DNA of 64,000 nucleotides from the NCBI GenBank assembly GCA_022410635.1, contig JAJVDF010000136.1:982134-1046133 (forward strand), written 5' to 3'. Each line of letters opens with the position of its first letter. Position 1 is the first letter of the stretch. Shown here one piece after another: positions 34,025-43,692 of this stretch. The stretch is from Tretioscincus oriximinensis (Eukaryota > Chordata > Lepidosauria > Squamata > Gymnophthalmidae). The position numbers and the translations under genes are program-made. Under the pieces are notes generated by a model that worked only from the letters and a program-made list of their open reading frames with translations, had not been told where the DNA came from and did not search any database.

Positions 34025-34257
34025 AGCCTTAAGTCTCTTCAGCCTAGTGACATAGCATTTAAGAGGTGACCCGAAGGGCACATCAAGAGACGAGGTCACT
34101 CTGCCTGAGGGACGGAGACATGGAAAGAGACTGCGGAATGGGGGAAGGTGCAAAAAAGGGCAACAAGAATGATCAATGGTCCAGAACAANATCCTTTACG
34201 AAACCAGGCTGCAATGCCTGAGTGTCTTTTAAGAGGCGATCGGATTAAAGTGTATAA
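34025..34257 (+). mobile_element. CR1/L3 LINE, outer element (5' part)
   Basis: Codons for KRATRMINGPEQ and the CLLRGDRIKVYK block are interrupted by a second CR1 and resume at 34424. Confidence 0.7.
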
Positions 34258-34423
34258 AGTGGAACAGGTTGCCACAGGACGTGGTGAGTTCGCCTTCCCT
34301 GGAAGTCTTCAAACAGAGACTGGACAGTCATCTGTCTGGGATGGTTTAATGAATCCTGCATTGAGCAGGGGTTGGACCCAATGCCCCTGGAGGTCCCTTC
34401 CAACTCTATGATTCTATGAAAAT
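34258..34423 (+). mobile_element. CR1 LINE 3' end nested in another CR1/L3
   Basis: It begins 'gtggaacaggttgccacag' and ends 'tccaactctatgattctatg', a 5'-truncated CR1 tail. The outer LINE reading (IKVYK, then ITNGMEKSNRE) joins across it. Confidence 0.8.
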
Positions 34424-34562
34424 CACGAATGGGATGGAGAAGAGCAATAGAGAAAGAATATTTTCCGTCACACAACGCGGGGATCAGGGTTCCCGCTATG
34501 AAGCTAGAGGGCAGAAGAGTTAAGGCTGACAAGGGAAAGTGTATTTTTTAACCCAGAGGATC
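34424..34562 (+). mobile_element. CR1/L3 LINE, outer element (3' part)
   Basis: 'aaatcacgaatgggatggag' and 'aacccagaggatctcggg' continue the outer element. Confidence 0.7.
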
Positions 34563-34689
34563 TCGGGTCCCTCCAACTCTCCACTTCTTCGCTCCCTCCT
34601 GTCTGTCCCTCCTTCCCATCCACTCTTCTGCCTGCCTGCCTGCTTCTCTTCCACCTGCCTCTTTCCCGCCCTTTAAGACTCCTGACCCC

Positions 34690-35429
34690 TGTGGCGTCCC
34701 CCATTTTAGAGGTTTGTGTTTCTTTTATAAACTTACCAGATATCCCAGAGGGAGGGGGGAAGAGCAGGCCTGGGGCAGGGGCGTGGCTTCCTGGTTCCCT
34801 GTTTGGGAGGGGGCGTGGCTGGAGGAACCAGCCAATGGGGCCTCGAGTAGCCGGCTGGTCAGCATATAAAAGGGAAGCTGACCAGGGCTAGAGGCCTTTC
34901 TGTCGGNGAGACTTGTGGTGCAGCAAGTGGACAGAGGGCTCCGCTTCTGACCTGCCTCAGAGGGAGGGGGTGGAAGNGTATGGTGGCCTGAANGAGTCAA
35001 AGNTGANGCTTGACTTGGGGCTNNAACAAATAAATAGACATCCTGCCTGTCTCTTTAAGTTCTGGAAACAAAGGTTGCTCTTGCTTGGAGTTTGAGCTGG
35101 AGTCAGGCTTACTTTATAAAAGCCGAAGCTTTATTATTCTTACCTTTCTTTCTATTTCTTATTTGTTAACAATAAACTTGTTATTTGTTTTAATTCAAAT
35201 ATCTCTTTCTTTCTTTTGTCTCTGTAACAACACTAAATAAGCAGCTACTGGTGGGGGCTGGGAATAAAGCCCCATCTCTGAGGTAAACACCGAGGCCTTG
35301 TGCAGGCCTGAGGAGATTACTGTTGCTCCAAGCAGTCGTGGGTGCTGGCTTGGGCAACAGGGTGATATTGTGGCACCCCTGACTGTGAGGGTAATCTAAT
35401 AGTGGGGCCCTCAGGTAGGGGTTGCCACA
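34690..35429 (+). mobile_element. Solo LTR of an endogenous retrovirus or LTR retrotransposon
   Basis: The 740-bp unit begins TGTGGC and ends GCCACA, the inverted TG...CA termini of LTRs. It is flanked by cccc on both sides (34686-34689, 35430-35433), a possible 4-bp duplication in a C-rich site. U3 features are two GC boxes (ggggcgtgg, near 34779 and 34811), a CCAAT box (34834) and a TATA box (catataaaag near 34863). AATAAA signals lie near 35029 and 35171. No internal viral genes are adjacent. Confidence 0.8.
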
Positions 35430-35596
35430 CCCCCCCCACTCCCTTCTCCTCCTCCCTTGCCTCCTTCCTCCCATCCATCCCTTCCCTTCCCCGTCACACC
35501 GTCCTTCGTTCCCTCCCTCCCTTTCCCTCCTCTCTTGAATCACACCCCTCTTCCCTCCTTCCCCTCCCTCTCTCCCACCCCTCCTTCCTCCCTCCC
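35430..35596. repeat. C/T-rich low-complexity tract
   Basis: tccctcc-type sequence that, with 34563-34685, surrounds the LTR insertion site. Confidence 0.8.
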
Positions 35597-35875
35597 TGAG
35601 AAGGAGAAGGAGAAGGAGAAGGAGAAGGAGAAGGAGGTTTTTATGCCCTGCTTTTCTCACCACATTCTATCTTCCCCACCAAGCTGTGGTGGTTCCCATT
35701 TATCTAGTTGCAGTCAGTTGAAATTTCTTGCAATTCTTGCTTTCGAATAGCTGGATTGCCTAGAGCTACAGGCTAGTGGAAGGTGCTCACCCCTCCCCAC
35801 GTCCGACACAGGGCTTCCAAACCCCATCTCCCAGGTAGGGGACCGTCTTCTTAACAACTGCACCATTCATGCCTG
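35597..35875 (-). mobile_element. tRNA-derived SINE (type A), internally deleted, GGAGAA tail
   Basis: A gagaag hexamer tail, a short body lacking the usual 'gggactcaaagcagc' part, then 'cctccccacgtccgacacag' and the tRNA-like head. Confidence 0.85.
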
Positions 35876-35924
35876 TGCATGAGATCCCCTTGCTGGAATA
35901 CCTACCTACCTATGTATCATCCAC

Positions 35925-36040
35925 CAGAATAAGCAGGCTTGTCTGTGAAAGCCCCTGCTGCCTACCTTTTTCTTGTTAGTCTCTAATGCTATGAGAAACT
36001 CCTGCTAGATATTCTGGACTCAGGCTAATATGGATCTTTC
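35925..36040 (+). mobile_element. Foldback retroposon, right half
   Basis: 'caggcttgtctgtgaaagcc', 'tttcttgttagtctctaatg' and 'tggactcaggctaatatgga'. Confidence 0.65.
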
Positions 36041-36384
36041 TTTGTACTCTGGGCCATACACAGGAGGCAAGACCTAGACCCCCAGACATCATTTCTCCAC
36101 CAAGTGTGACAATCAGGAAATTCATAGGGTCAACATAGAGGAAAGAAAACAGATATTTTGCACTATAGGCAAAGAACACTAGCTTGTCTTCTGGAGAAAT
36201 GAACCATAAGCAATTGTAGATGACAAGAATGTTAACATCAACACCTCTATGTCTTTAAATGTTTTGCTCTCCACAATCATGGTTCTATTTGAATATCTAT
36301 TTACAGAGCTACTTAAGTGATGCGTAAAATATTCTCTGTATAAGAGTTGCTTAAAGAGGCACAAAACGATGTCATTCCATTTCT
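36041..36384. other. Intronic DNA with no recognised feature
   Basis: No repeat family recognised. A short tcta run follows at 36393-36415. Confidence 0.4.
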
Positions 36385-36416
36385 ATAAGATTTATCTATC
36401 TATCTGTCTATATATC

Positions 36417-36505
36417 ATAAGAACATAAGAAGAGCCATACTGGATCAGGCCACAGCCCATCAAGTCCAGCATTCTGTATCACAGAGGCCCACCAGATGCA
36501 CCTAT
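36417..36505 (-). mobile_element. CR1/L3 LINE 3' tip
   Basis: 'ataagaacataagaagagcc', 'catcaagtccagcattctgt' and 'cccaccagatgcacct', ending in a ctat/atat microsatellite. Confidence 0.8.
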
Positions 36506-36565
36506 CTATCCATCTATATATATATTTTACAAAATTGTATTTTATCACACACTATAAAGTTGTTA

Positions 36566-36995
36566 TTTAAGAACATAAAAGCATAAGAAGAGCCATACTG
36601 AATTGGGCCAGAGCCCATCTAGTCCAGCATTCTGTCTCACAGAGGCCAACCAAATGCACCTGGGCAGTCTGAACAGAAGAAGGCAAAATATGCACCTGCT
36701 CATGACTCCCTGCAAATGGTATTCCAGGAGTCCTGCCCATCCCGGAGGCAGCATCCAGATAATCCATCTTTGTACTCATTTATACTCTTGGTGTCCATAA
36801 ACCTGTGTAGTTCTGTCTTGAAACTATCCAAGCTGTTAGCTACCACTACCTCTTCATGAGGTAATTCCACAGGCCGATGACTCTCTGGGTGAAAAATACT
36901 TTCCTTTGTCTGTTTTCACTTTTCTACCCATCAGTTTTAAGGTGTGCCCTGTCCATCCCATGCGTTATTTTGTACACTTGAAGCTATCCAAGCTG
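36566..36995 (-). mobile_element. CR1/L3 LINE, ORF2 C-terminus and 3' UTR
   Basis: Antisense of the full 3' UTR followed by 'ccacaggccgatgactctct' and 'gggtgaaaaatactttcctt'. A second 'gaagctatccaagctgttag' near 36980 shows a local duplication. Confidence 0.85.
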
Positions 36996-37344
36996 TTAGC
37001 TATTTGTTTTCCTCTCTGCCGGAGGAATCAATCACATTTAGGGCCAATCACATTTATTTATATTTCATATAATAAAAAACAGATACTCAATTGGATGACA
37101 CCCACAGGAAATATTTTTCTTTCCTTACATATGAGAATTTGATACCTTAAGTAACACACATCGTTGCATCTTTATATTATTTATTTTGGCCGTAGACTCA
37201 CCTTACTTTTAATCCATCTTGTGTCCACACTCAGTTAGAGAAAACACATCAACAAAATGATAACATCTTTTCTCTTGGCATTTTAAACTCAGAAGGCCCA
37301 CCTATGGTTTGGATAATATGGAAAGATAATTCCTATTGACTTTG

Positions 37345-37735
37345 GCTGTATGCACACCACGAATTAAAAACCGCTACAAACCTATATTCTGGAATATAGC
37401 AATCGCGTATCTGTGTACACCAAACCGGTATATTCTGTGACCAATGCCCCAGATGGCTCCTCCATCTCATCACAGTCCAGTCTGAGCCTTTTTTTTTAAT
37501 TTGCAGAAACCTATACAAACAACTGCCGCGTTCTCGGTTGTTTTATCCTTGTGCGTCAAATTTGTGCACACGCATGCACGCCGCCACACACACGAGAGCA
37601 CGGGGCTCTCCGGAACGATGCCTGAATATCTCAGCAATAGTCTAATCTGGGAAAAACGCTTAAACCATGTGCTATAGTCTTCCTCATCTCGCTCGATTGA
37701 GATAGAATTATGCCATGTGCACACCGCCTTGCCAT
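37345..37735 (-). mobile_element. X-family non-autonomous DNA element, copy 3
   Basis: Ends 'ggctgtatgcacacc' and 'ccatgtgcacaccgcc' are inverted. Internal 'tatattctggaatatagcaa' matches the X repeats at 58888-59322 and 62565-62999 in inverse orientation. Confidence 0.65.
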
Positions 37736-37931
37736 TTTTTTTTTCGATTCGATGTAGTTTAACCCAAGAAAGTGCACTCATGCGCATTGGGGCAAAAGGA
37801 TCCCAATTGCTCCTATCAACTGATGGAGACNGGGCATTCCATGGCCAGGAAAGGGATCTTGGATGTTGGTGGACTGCTCATTGAAGGTGTCAACCCAGTG
37901 TCCACCACTGGAGTAACTTTATTTGATCTAG

Positions 37932-38138
37932 CAAAGGAGCTAGTCACACTTTGAGACTAACAGGAGAAAAGTTGATGGCATAAGCTTTCGTAGACATATC
38001 TACTTCTTCAGATGCATCTGAAGAAGTTAGACGTGTCTACGAAAGCTTATGTCACCAACCTTTTTCCTGTTAGTCTCAAAGTGCTACTAGCTCCTTTGCT
38101 GGACTTTCAACTAGACCAACACGGCTATTTCTCTGAAA
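37932..38138 (+). mobile_element. Complete foldback retroposon with 14-bp TSD
   Basis: Two inverted arms of about 84 bp (37932-38015 and 38016-38098) meet at a centre near 38015 (gatgcatc). They are followed by a 40-bp non-palindromic tail ('agaccaacacggctatttct'). Perfect direct repeats tttatttgatctag flank it (37918-37931, 38139-38152). That length fits LINE-style target-primed insertion better than DNA transposition. No coding capacity. Confidence 0.85.
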
Positions 38139-38152
38139 TTTATTTGATCTAG

Positions 38153-39180
38153 TTGATGTAACCATTTTTGGTTTGCATTTATGAGCTTCTGCCATACAGT
38201 ATCAGAACTCTCCTTACCCAAGTCAATTTCTCAAATTGCTTTTAGTTGTTTGTACTGAGGTCTGCAAATCTATCCATATTTTATATATTTTTTGAGTGCT
38301 ATTATTGTAGCTTTAACAACTGCTTGAAAGGAGTAAGAGGTCTATAAATAGCTGTTTTTATTTATCAGGGGAATAGAAGATTCATTAGCGTGCTTCTTGT
38401 TAACTAATTCTGTTCAGGCGGGAATAAAAGTTTCATTTATTATAGACTGTTTCACTTATTTTGTGGAGTTGTATAAGTTACGAATCCTAATTAAACATTT
38501 ATTATACAACTTTCTCACATAGCATTTTTAATTATTTGATTCAACGGACCAGATATCATCAGTTTTCGTAAAGGTAAGAAAGCAGACAATAATTTTGGTT
38601 ACCAGATCATCTAGGACTGAAGTTGTTTTTGTATAATGAGTTTTCTGTCTTTAAAATTTTCCTTGTAATATTATTTGCATATGGAAAGACTTATAGCGCT
38701 GCAATTCTTTTAATTCTCTCTCCCTTCACTTTGATATAGGGGCCCTTAAGATGTGTAATAATTGAGTAATATGCACAGTAATTATAATGGGGTTATCTCA
38801 CTCTTCATTTGTCAGGAATTTATGTATCTTGAGAAATATATTTTTCTGAAATAAATGGATCACTTAATTCATTTTTTAAAAAATCTGGAGGGTGAACAAA
38901 AATACTTTTTTCCAGCAACATTTTAGCTTTACTGTGCCATTCTCTTCATTAGTTATTAATATTTTGTAATCCAATAGGATATATCTCATCTTATGGACAA
39001 ATACAGTTCGTATGTAAAAGTATATGAACAATTCCTAAATATTTTGTTTTAGTTGGTTTTAAACCTTAAGAAAAGAAGTTATTTTCATGATGGTACGATC
39101 TTAAATAAGATCTCCGATTTATAAAGCTTAATATTTAGGATAGATATGAAGTTTTTAATTTTCCTAATTCTCTTTCTAGC
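38153..39180 (-). mobile_element. AT-rich probable L1-like LINE remnant
   Basis: Long T-rich antisense stretches ('ggttaccagatcatctagga', 'ccaataggatatatctcatc') resemble decayed L1 in style, like 15600-15860. No reading frame confirms it; it could be unique AT-rich DNA. Confidence 0.3.
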
Positions 39181-39216
39181 TTTAATATGGATTGTAGGTC
39201 AGATTAAGACTGCCTA

Positions 39217-39350
39217 ACCCCATCCCTTATTTATTCCACTGTAATTGGATATTCCACAATAAAGCAAAAAATTATTCTGGAATAAATCCGTCCCCAGGGT
39301 GCTTTAGTGTGGAATATCAAACTATAGTGGAATAAATAAGTGATGTGGGG
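39217..39350. mobile_element. Palindromic MITE
   Basis: Inverted arms 'cttatttattccactgtaat' / 'agtggaataaataagtgatg' and 'ggatattccacaataaagc' / 'gctttagtgtggaatatc' pair around a centre near 39285. A degraded relative is at about 55975-56065. Confidence 0.7.
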
Positions 39351-39479
39351 ACACAGCCCAAGACTGTCAACTTGATGCCATTTATTCTGTAATATTGGCT
39401 TGTCTTACATTTCACAGGAATCCTCTAGAGTAATACTATGTAAAAATGCTGTCTTGGTGCTATTTGAAGCTTTGCATAT

Positions 39480-39651
39480 TTTGAATTATTCTGATAAACG
39501 AATGTTCACGTTGCTCCTTAAAGATCTGCACTGGCTGATTATTTGCCAATTCAAGGTCTGTCGGAAGAAGTGCCTTCTGCCATATAGACCTGCCTATGCC
39601 CCAACATTTCAAAGAGAAAGTCTTCTGGCAGTTCCTCCCTTTACAGAGATG
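39480..39651 (+). mobile_element. L2-like LINE, coding remnant (left of nested insertions)
   Basis: The frame reads LLKDLHWLIICQFKV and CLLPYRPAYAPTFQRESLLA, resembling the LINE C-terminal region. It resumes at 40132. Confidence 0.65.
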
Positions 39652-39931
39652 GAAGAAGAAGAACTGGGTTTTTATACCCCACTTTTCTCACCCAAAGGGA
39701 TTCAAAGTGGCTTAGAAGGTATTTTTTTTTCACTTGAAGGCTTACATTCTATCTTCCCCATCACTGGGCGGTGGTACCTATTAGTCTATTTGTGATTGCT
39801 CACTTTTGAACAGCTAAGTTGGATGAAACTTAAGGCCAGTAGAGAGCTCTGACCCCGCTCCATGGCAGACACATGGGCCTCAATCGAACAGCCTCTCTGT
39901 TAAAAGGATCGTTTCCTAACCTCTGCACCAC
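39652..39931 (-). mobile_element. tRNA-SINE (type B) nested in L2-like LINE
   Basis: GAA tail, body 'gggattcaaagtggcttaga', head 'ctctctgttaaaaggatcg' and 'cctaacctctgcaccac'. Confidence 0.8.
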
Positions 39932-40131
39932 TAGGCTGACCAAATGACCCCTTTTGTGGGTGGGTGAAAACTGAGTTTTTGGGTGCCTCCCGATTTTTGC
40001 TGAGGAAAAAATAAAAAAACGTTTTTGAAAAAAAATCTTTTTTTGAAAAATGTTTTCCTCTGCAAAAACCGGGAGGCACCCCAAAACCGGGTTTTCAACC
40101 CCCCCAAAACGGGGGTCATCTGGTCGGTCTA
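39932..40131. mobile_element. Short foldback MITE (TAGGCTGACC family)
   Basis: Left TAGGCTGACCAAATGACCCC and the inverted right end 'ggggtcatctggtcggtcta'. The arms are T/A-rich in the middle. It follows directly on the SINE head. No 8-bp duplication was found here. Confidence 0.8.
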
Positions 40132-40350
40132 TTACCATCATACATGCCCGGGATAGGGGCACACAGGAGGGTCTTCTCTGTGGTGGCTCCCACCATTTTG
40201 AATAGCCTCCTTCTAGTCAGGCACCTACAGTGTATAGCTTCTAGCATCTGGGAAAAATATACTTCTTCACCCAGGCTTTTGATTCCTAGCTCCCTCTGCT
40301 GATTTTTTTTTTTTTTTTGCTTTTAATTTTTTGTTACCCATTCTGGGACT
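40132..40350 (+). mobile_element. L2-like LINE, C-terminal end (right of nested insertions)
   Basis: 'aggagggtcttctctgtggt', 'ggctcccaccattttgaata' and 'aggcacctacagtgtatagc', the same family as 45395-45500. Confidence 0.65.
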
Positions 40351-40840
40351 GTGGTGTAAGGTAAAAAATAGAGAGAGAAATCTCACTTTACAAGCTCCTG
40401 GTTTGCAGTGTGACATCTTTATAAGCTCTCAGCTTTGGACTTTTATACTAAAGTTGAATGCTCAAAAAATATTTCTCTGGCATTAATTGTTCTGACTTCA
40501 GGACTAATAATATTGTTCCGAGATAATTTGTAAAGTGCATGTATAAGACGGATTCAAAAGCCTGGTGGANAATGGCAAAATACCTCTAATAAAACTTTTA
40601 ATATTTTGATTATTATGTAAGCCTTATCATTGTGTTGATTATATCTTCCTGACATGAATCCTGATTGACCTGAATAGACCAAATGTTCACTGGAATGTGA
40701 AAAATCTATCTGCCAATATTCCAATCATAAATTTAGATTCCTGATTTATTAATGCAATCAAACTGGGTTTTTGTTAGATTTGAGGGCAAGAATAATTATT
40801 GACTCCTTGCCTGATGGAAAAAAAAATCTCTCTGTATTTA
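40351..40840. other. Intronic DNA with no recognised feature
   Basis: No repeat family was recognised. Confidence 0.4.
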
Positions 40841-40875
40841 GAACGTAAGAGGAATCTTGCTGAATGGGGCCAGAG
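40841..40875 (-). mobile_element. CR1/L3 LINE 3' tip (interrupted by hAT-type element)
   Basis: 'gaacgtaagaggaatcttgc' and 'tgaatggggccagag'. The element continues at 41313. Confidence 0.8.
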
Positions 40876-41312
40876 TAGGGTTGCCATACGTCCTGGAAAA
40901 GCGGGACAATCCCGGTTTGGGGGACTAAAATATGGTCCCCTCCAGGTTTTAAGATAAAATCCCGGCTTTTTACATTACCCGATGCTGCATCAGGGAATGT
41001 AAAAATGCAGGATTTTAAAGGAAAAGATGCCATCAGAGCTGACGGCTCCAGCCTGGCAACGCTTTCCGGGATCCTGGAAGGAACCTCGAAGCGTGCTGTA
41101 GCTGCTCCAATGCTGGAGGCGGGGTTTGTGACAGGAGGGCAGTACACACACATGTGCAAGCATGGACGCTTATGGTGAGACAGGCAAAAGAGAGGTTTTG
41201 CCGGTCTCACTATAAGCGTCCGTATGTGCGCGCGTACATGTGTGTGCATGCGCGTGCACGCACCACCCCCACCCCAGTCTCAGTTTGGGGCTGCCAAAAT
41301 ATGGCAGCCCTA
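40876..41312. mobile_element. hAT-type non-autonomous element with perfect 8-bp TSD, hairpin and alternating Pu-Py DNA
   Basis: Terminal repeats TAGGGTTGCCATA at the left and, inverted, TAGGGCTGCCATA at the right. Perfect flanking ggccagag (40868-40875, 41313-41320). Internally there is a hairpin (41164-41221) with arms beginning ggacgcttat and ending ataagcgtcc. A 43-base strictly alternating purine-pyrimidine stretch follows (41221-41263). It is 437 bp with no transposase. Confidence 0.88.
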
Positions 41313-41645
41313 GGCCAGAGCCCATCTAGCCCGTTATTCTGTCTCACACAGAGNCCCACCAATTGCACATGGACGGTTTCAGCAGAAGAAGGCACCTGTT
41401 GTCGACTCCCTGCAAATAGCACTTCAGGAATCCTCCCTGTTGCTGATCTTGAAGTCAGTATCAAGAGATCNACCCTTGGCTTCCATGAACTCGTCTATTC
41501 CTGTCTTAAAGCTATCCAAGTTTCTAGTTACTCCCACCTCTTCTGGAAGTAAATTCCACAGATCAATGACCCTCTGGGTGAAAAAATACTTCCCTTCTCT
41601 GTCCTGTTTTGCCTATTAGTTTTAAGAATGCCCCCTGGTCCTTCC
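41313..41645 (-). mobile_element. CR1/L3 LINE 3' UTR and C-terminus (continued)
   Basis: 'gagcccatctagcccgttat', 'gatcaatgaccctctgggtg' and 'aatgccccctggtccttcc'. It resumes after a SINE at 41889. Confidence 0.85.
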
Positions 41646-41888
41646 GTAGCGATGCAAAAGGTTAAGGGTTCAGTGTTTCAACAGAGATACCAGAGTTCAA
41701 AGCCCATGCGTCAGCCATGGAGAGGAATACGCACCCTCTGTTGACCTCAACTTCAGCCANTCTATCTGTTTGAAAGAAAATGTGAGTAGATTAATAGGTA
41801 CCATCACAACATGGTAAGGAAGGTAGAACAAATGTAAGCCTTTGGCCAAAAAATTAACTTGTAAGCCACACTGTGTCCCTTTGGGTGA
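41646..41888 (+). mobile_element. tRNA-SINE (type B) nested in CR1
   Basis: Head 'gtagcgatgcaaaaggttaa', B-box region 'agagttcaaagcccatg', body 'tgtaagcctttggcc' and the 3' end 'gtccctttgggtgagg'. Confidence 0.8.
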
Positions 41889-42136
41889 GGATTCTAGTGC
41901 TTATCCATCCCATTCAGGATTTTATGCACTTTAATCAGGTCCTCTTTTAAACACCGTCGTTCCAGGCTGAAGAGGCCAAGACATTGAAGCCTGATTTCCT
42001 AAGTGAGGTTCTCCAGCCCTTTGATCAATCTTGTTGTCTTTTTCTGTACTTTNTCTAGTCCCACGAAATCTTTTCTGAGAGGTACACAATATTCCAAATG
42101 TGGTCTCATCATAGATTTATAAATGTTCAGTTCCCT
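41889..42136 (-). mobile_element. CR1/L3 LINE coding segment (continued)
   Basis: 'tccatcccattcaggatttt', 'caggctgaagaggccaagac' and 'ccaaatgtggtctcatcata' continue the same LINE upstream of the part at 41313-41645. Confidence 0.8.
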
Positions 42137-42300
42137 AAGAACATAAGAACATAAAAGGAGCCCTGCTGAATCAGGCCGGAGCCCATCTAGTCCAGCCTTC
42201 TGTCTCACACAGAGGCTCACTAATTACAGCTGGGCAGTCTGGAACAGAAGAAGGCAAAATCTTCAACTTTCCTTGATGCCCTGCAAATGGCATTTCAGNA
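42137..42300 (-). mobile_element. Second CR1/L3 LINE 3' end
   Basis: It starts 'gaacataagaacataaaagg', the LINE terminal repeat, then 'catctagtccagccttctgt'. It ends near 'ggcatttcag'. Confidence 0.85.
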
Positions 42301-43270
42301 ATACTGTATCGCTACATGTTGGTTATATGACTCAATATATCACCTATGTTCACCACAAAAATATCNCTTTATATAATCCAAAGTCACTTCTATCCATATA
42401 ACAATGAGTCTACATATGAGNACCAAAATAACAATAAAAAGGTCTTATTCACTATATCTAATCGATAAATATGCAATGGATATGCAACTAGTCTTAATCA
42501 CGCATGTCTATTCCAGATATATGGACGTATCTTCATATACACAAATCACCAGTACGTCAAATTCCAACCAATATGTTGATAGTCCCATGTTGTTCCATAA
42601 GTGTTCACATCTTGTATCCTAATCTCCGCATAAAAGTTCGTATCTTGTATCGTAGTCTCCAAAACCCCCAAACACGTAGTGTAATGGACATTTTCCTACT
42701 TCTTCCCTCAGCGGATTATGTGCAATATACAAAATAGGTAGATTTATATCTTTATTCCTCATGTATGAGGCTTCCCTTTTTCATCTGAACCACAACAGCA
42801 TATTATAAAATATCTAATAAGATGAAGATTAAGCATCCAAAATTAGCTATAGTTACTTATTCTTTCTTATTCTTTTTATTTTGTGAAATTTAGAGCAACG
42901 GTTTTGACAGAATTGAGTTATAATGTTTATCCCCTTGTTTTTTTGTCTACAATGCATTGTTATTCTTGGGAATGAGTATATATATTTATTTTTCCATTTG
43001 GTTTTTTTTTTCCAGTTTGGAACATGTTTGTAAATACTTTAGATTTAGCTATTAATCACAAATCTGGGACATCCATTTCTTTCCTTAATTTTTCAATTTC
43101 TTGGTAGATTAATTTAGCATGGTTCATCTGATGCTTTATCTCAAGTCTATAAATAACTCATCTTTTTGTTACTGTTGTCGTGTTTGGGATTTGAACCGAA
43201 CAGCCATTAATATCAAGTTGGTTATTAATTTGAAAATATGATTTATAATTTGCTCTATTGATTGTTTAGA
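42301..43270. other. AT-rich intronic DNA, possibly decayed L1-like LINE
   Basis: 42301-42740 has short low-similarity echoes of 'atatgtgttcacc'-like words. 43000-43270 has the T-rich style of other L1-like stretches. Nothing is firm. Confidence 0.3.
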
Positions 43271-43274
43271 TTTA

Positions 43275-43505
43275 GCATTGACTTTGCAAGATCTAATTGT
43301 AATCTATAAAATTATGCATGGGATGGAAAAGGTGAGTAAAGAAAAAAATATCATGTTCCTTAGTTCTGGTCAGAAGAGTATATTTCACCCAGCGGGTCAT
43401 TGGTCTACAGAATTTACTTCCGTAAGAAGTGGGGGTAACAGTTTAGATAGCTGCAAGACAGGAATAGATAAAATCATGAAGCCAAGTGTATCATTAGGAT
43501 AGATG
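43275..43505 (+). mobile_element. CR1/L3 LINE C-terminus
   Basis: The frame reads LIVIYKIMHGMEKVSKEKNI, then 'atttcacccagcgggtcatt' and a DKIMKPSVSLG end, all LINE C-terminal sequence with an internal deletion. Confidence 0.8.
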
Positions 43506-43585
43506 TTATGGAACAACACAGGAAAAAGGATGAAAGAATATAAGGGGGAGGAAGTGTAAGCTAACACCCCTCCCATTGAATTATC

Positions 43586-43692
43586 CTCCTCCTCCTCCTC
43601 CTCCTNNNNNNNNNNNNNNNNNNNNTTCTTCTTCTTCTTCTTCTTCTTCTTCTTCTTCTTCTTCTTCTTCTTCTTCTTCTTCTTCTTCTTCA
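43586..43692. repeat. (CCT)n/(TTC)n with 20-bp gap
   Basis: cct units, an N run (43606-43625), then about 22 ttc units. The length is uncertain. Confidence 0.92.
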
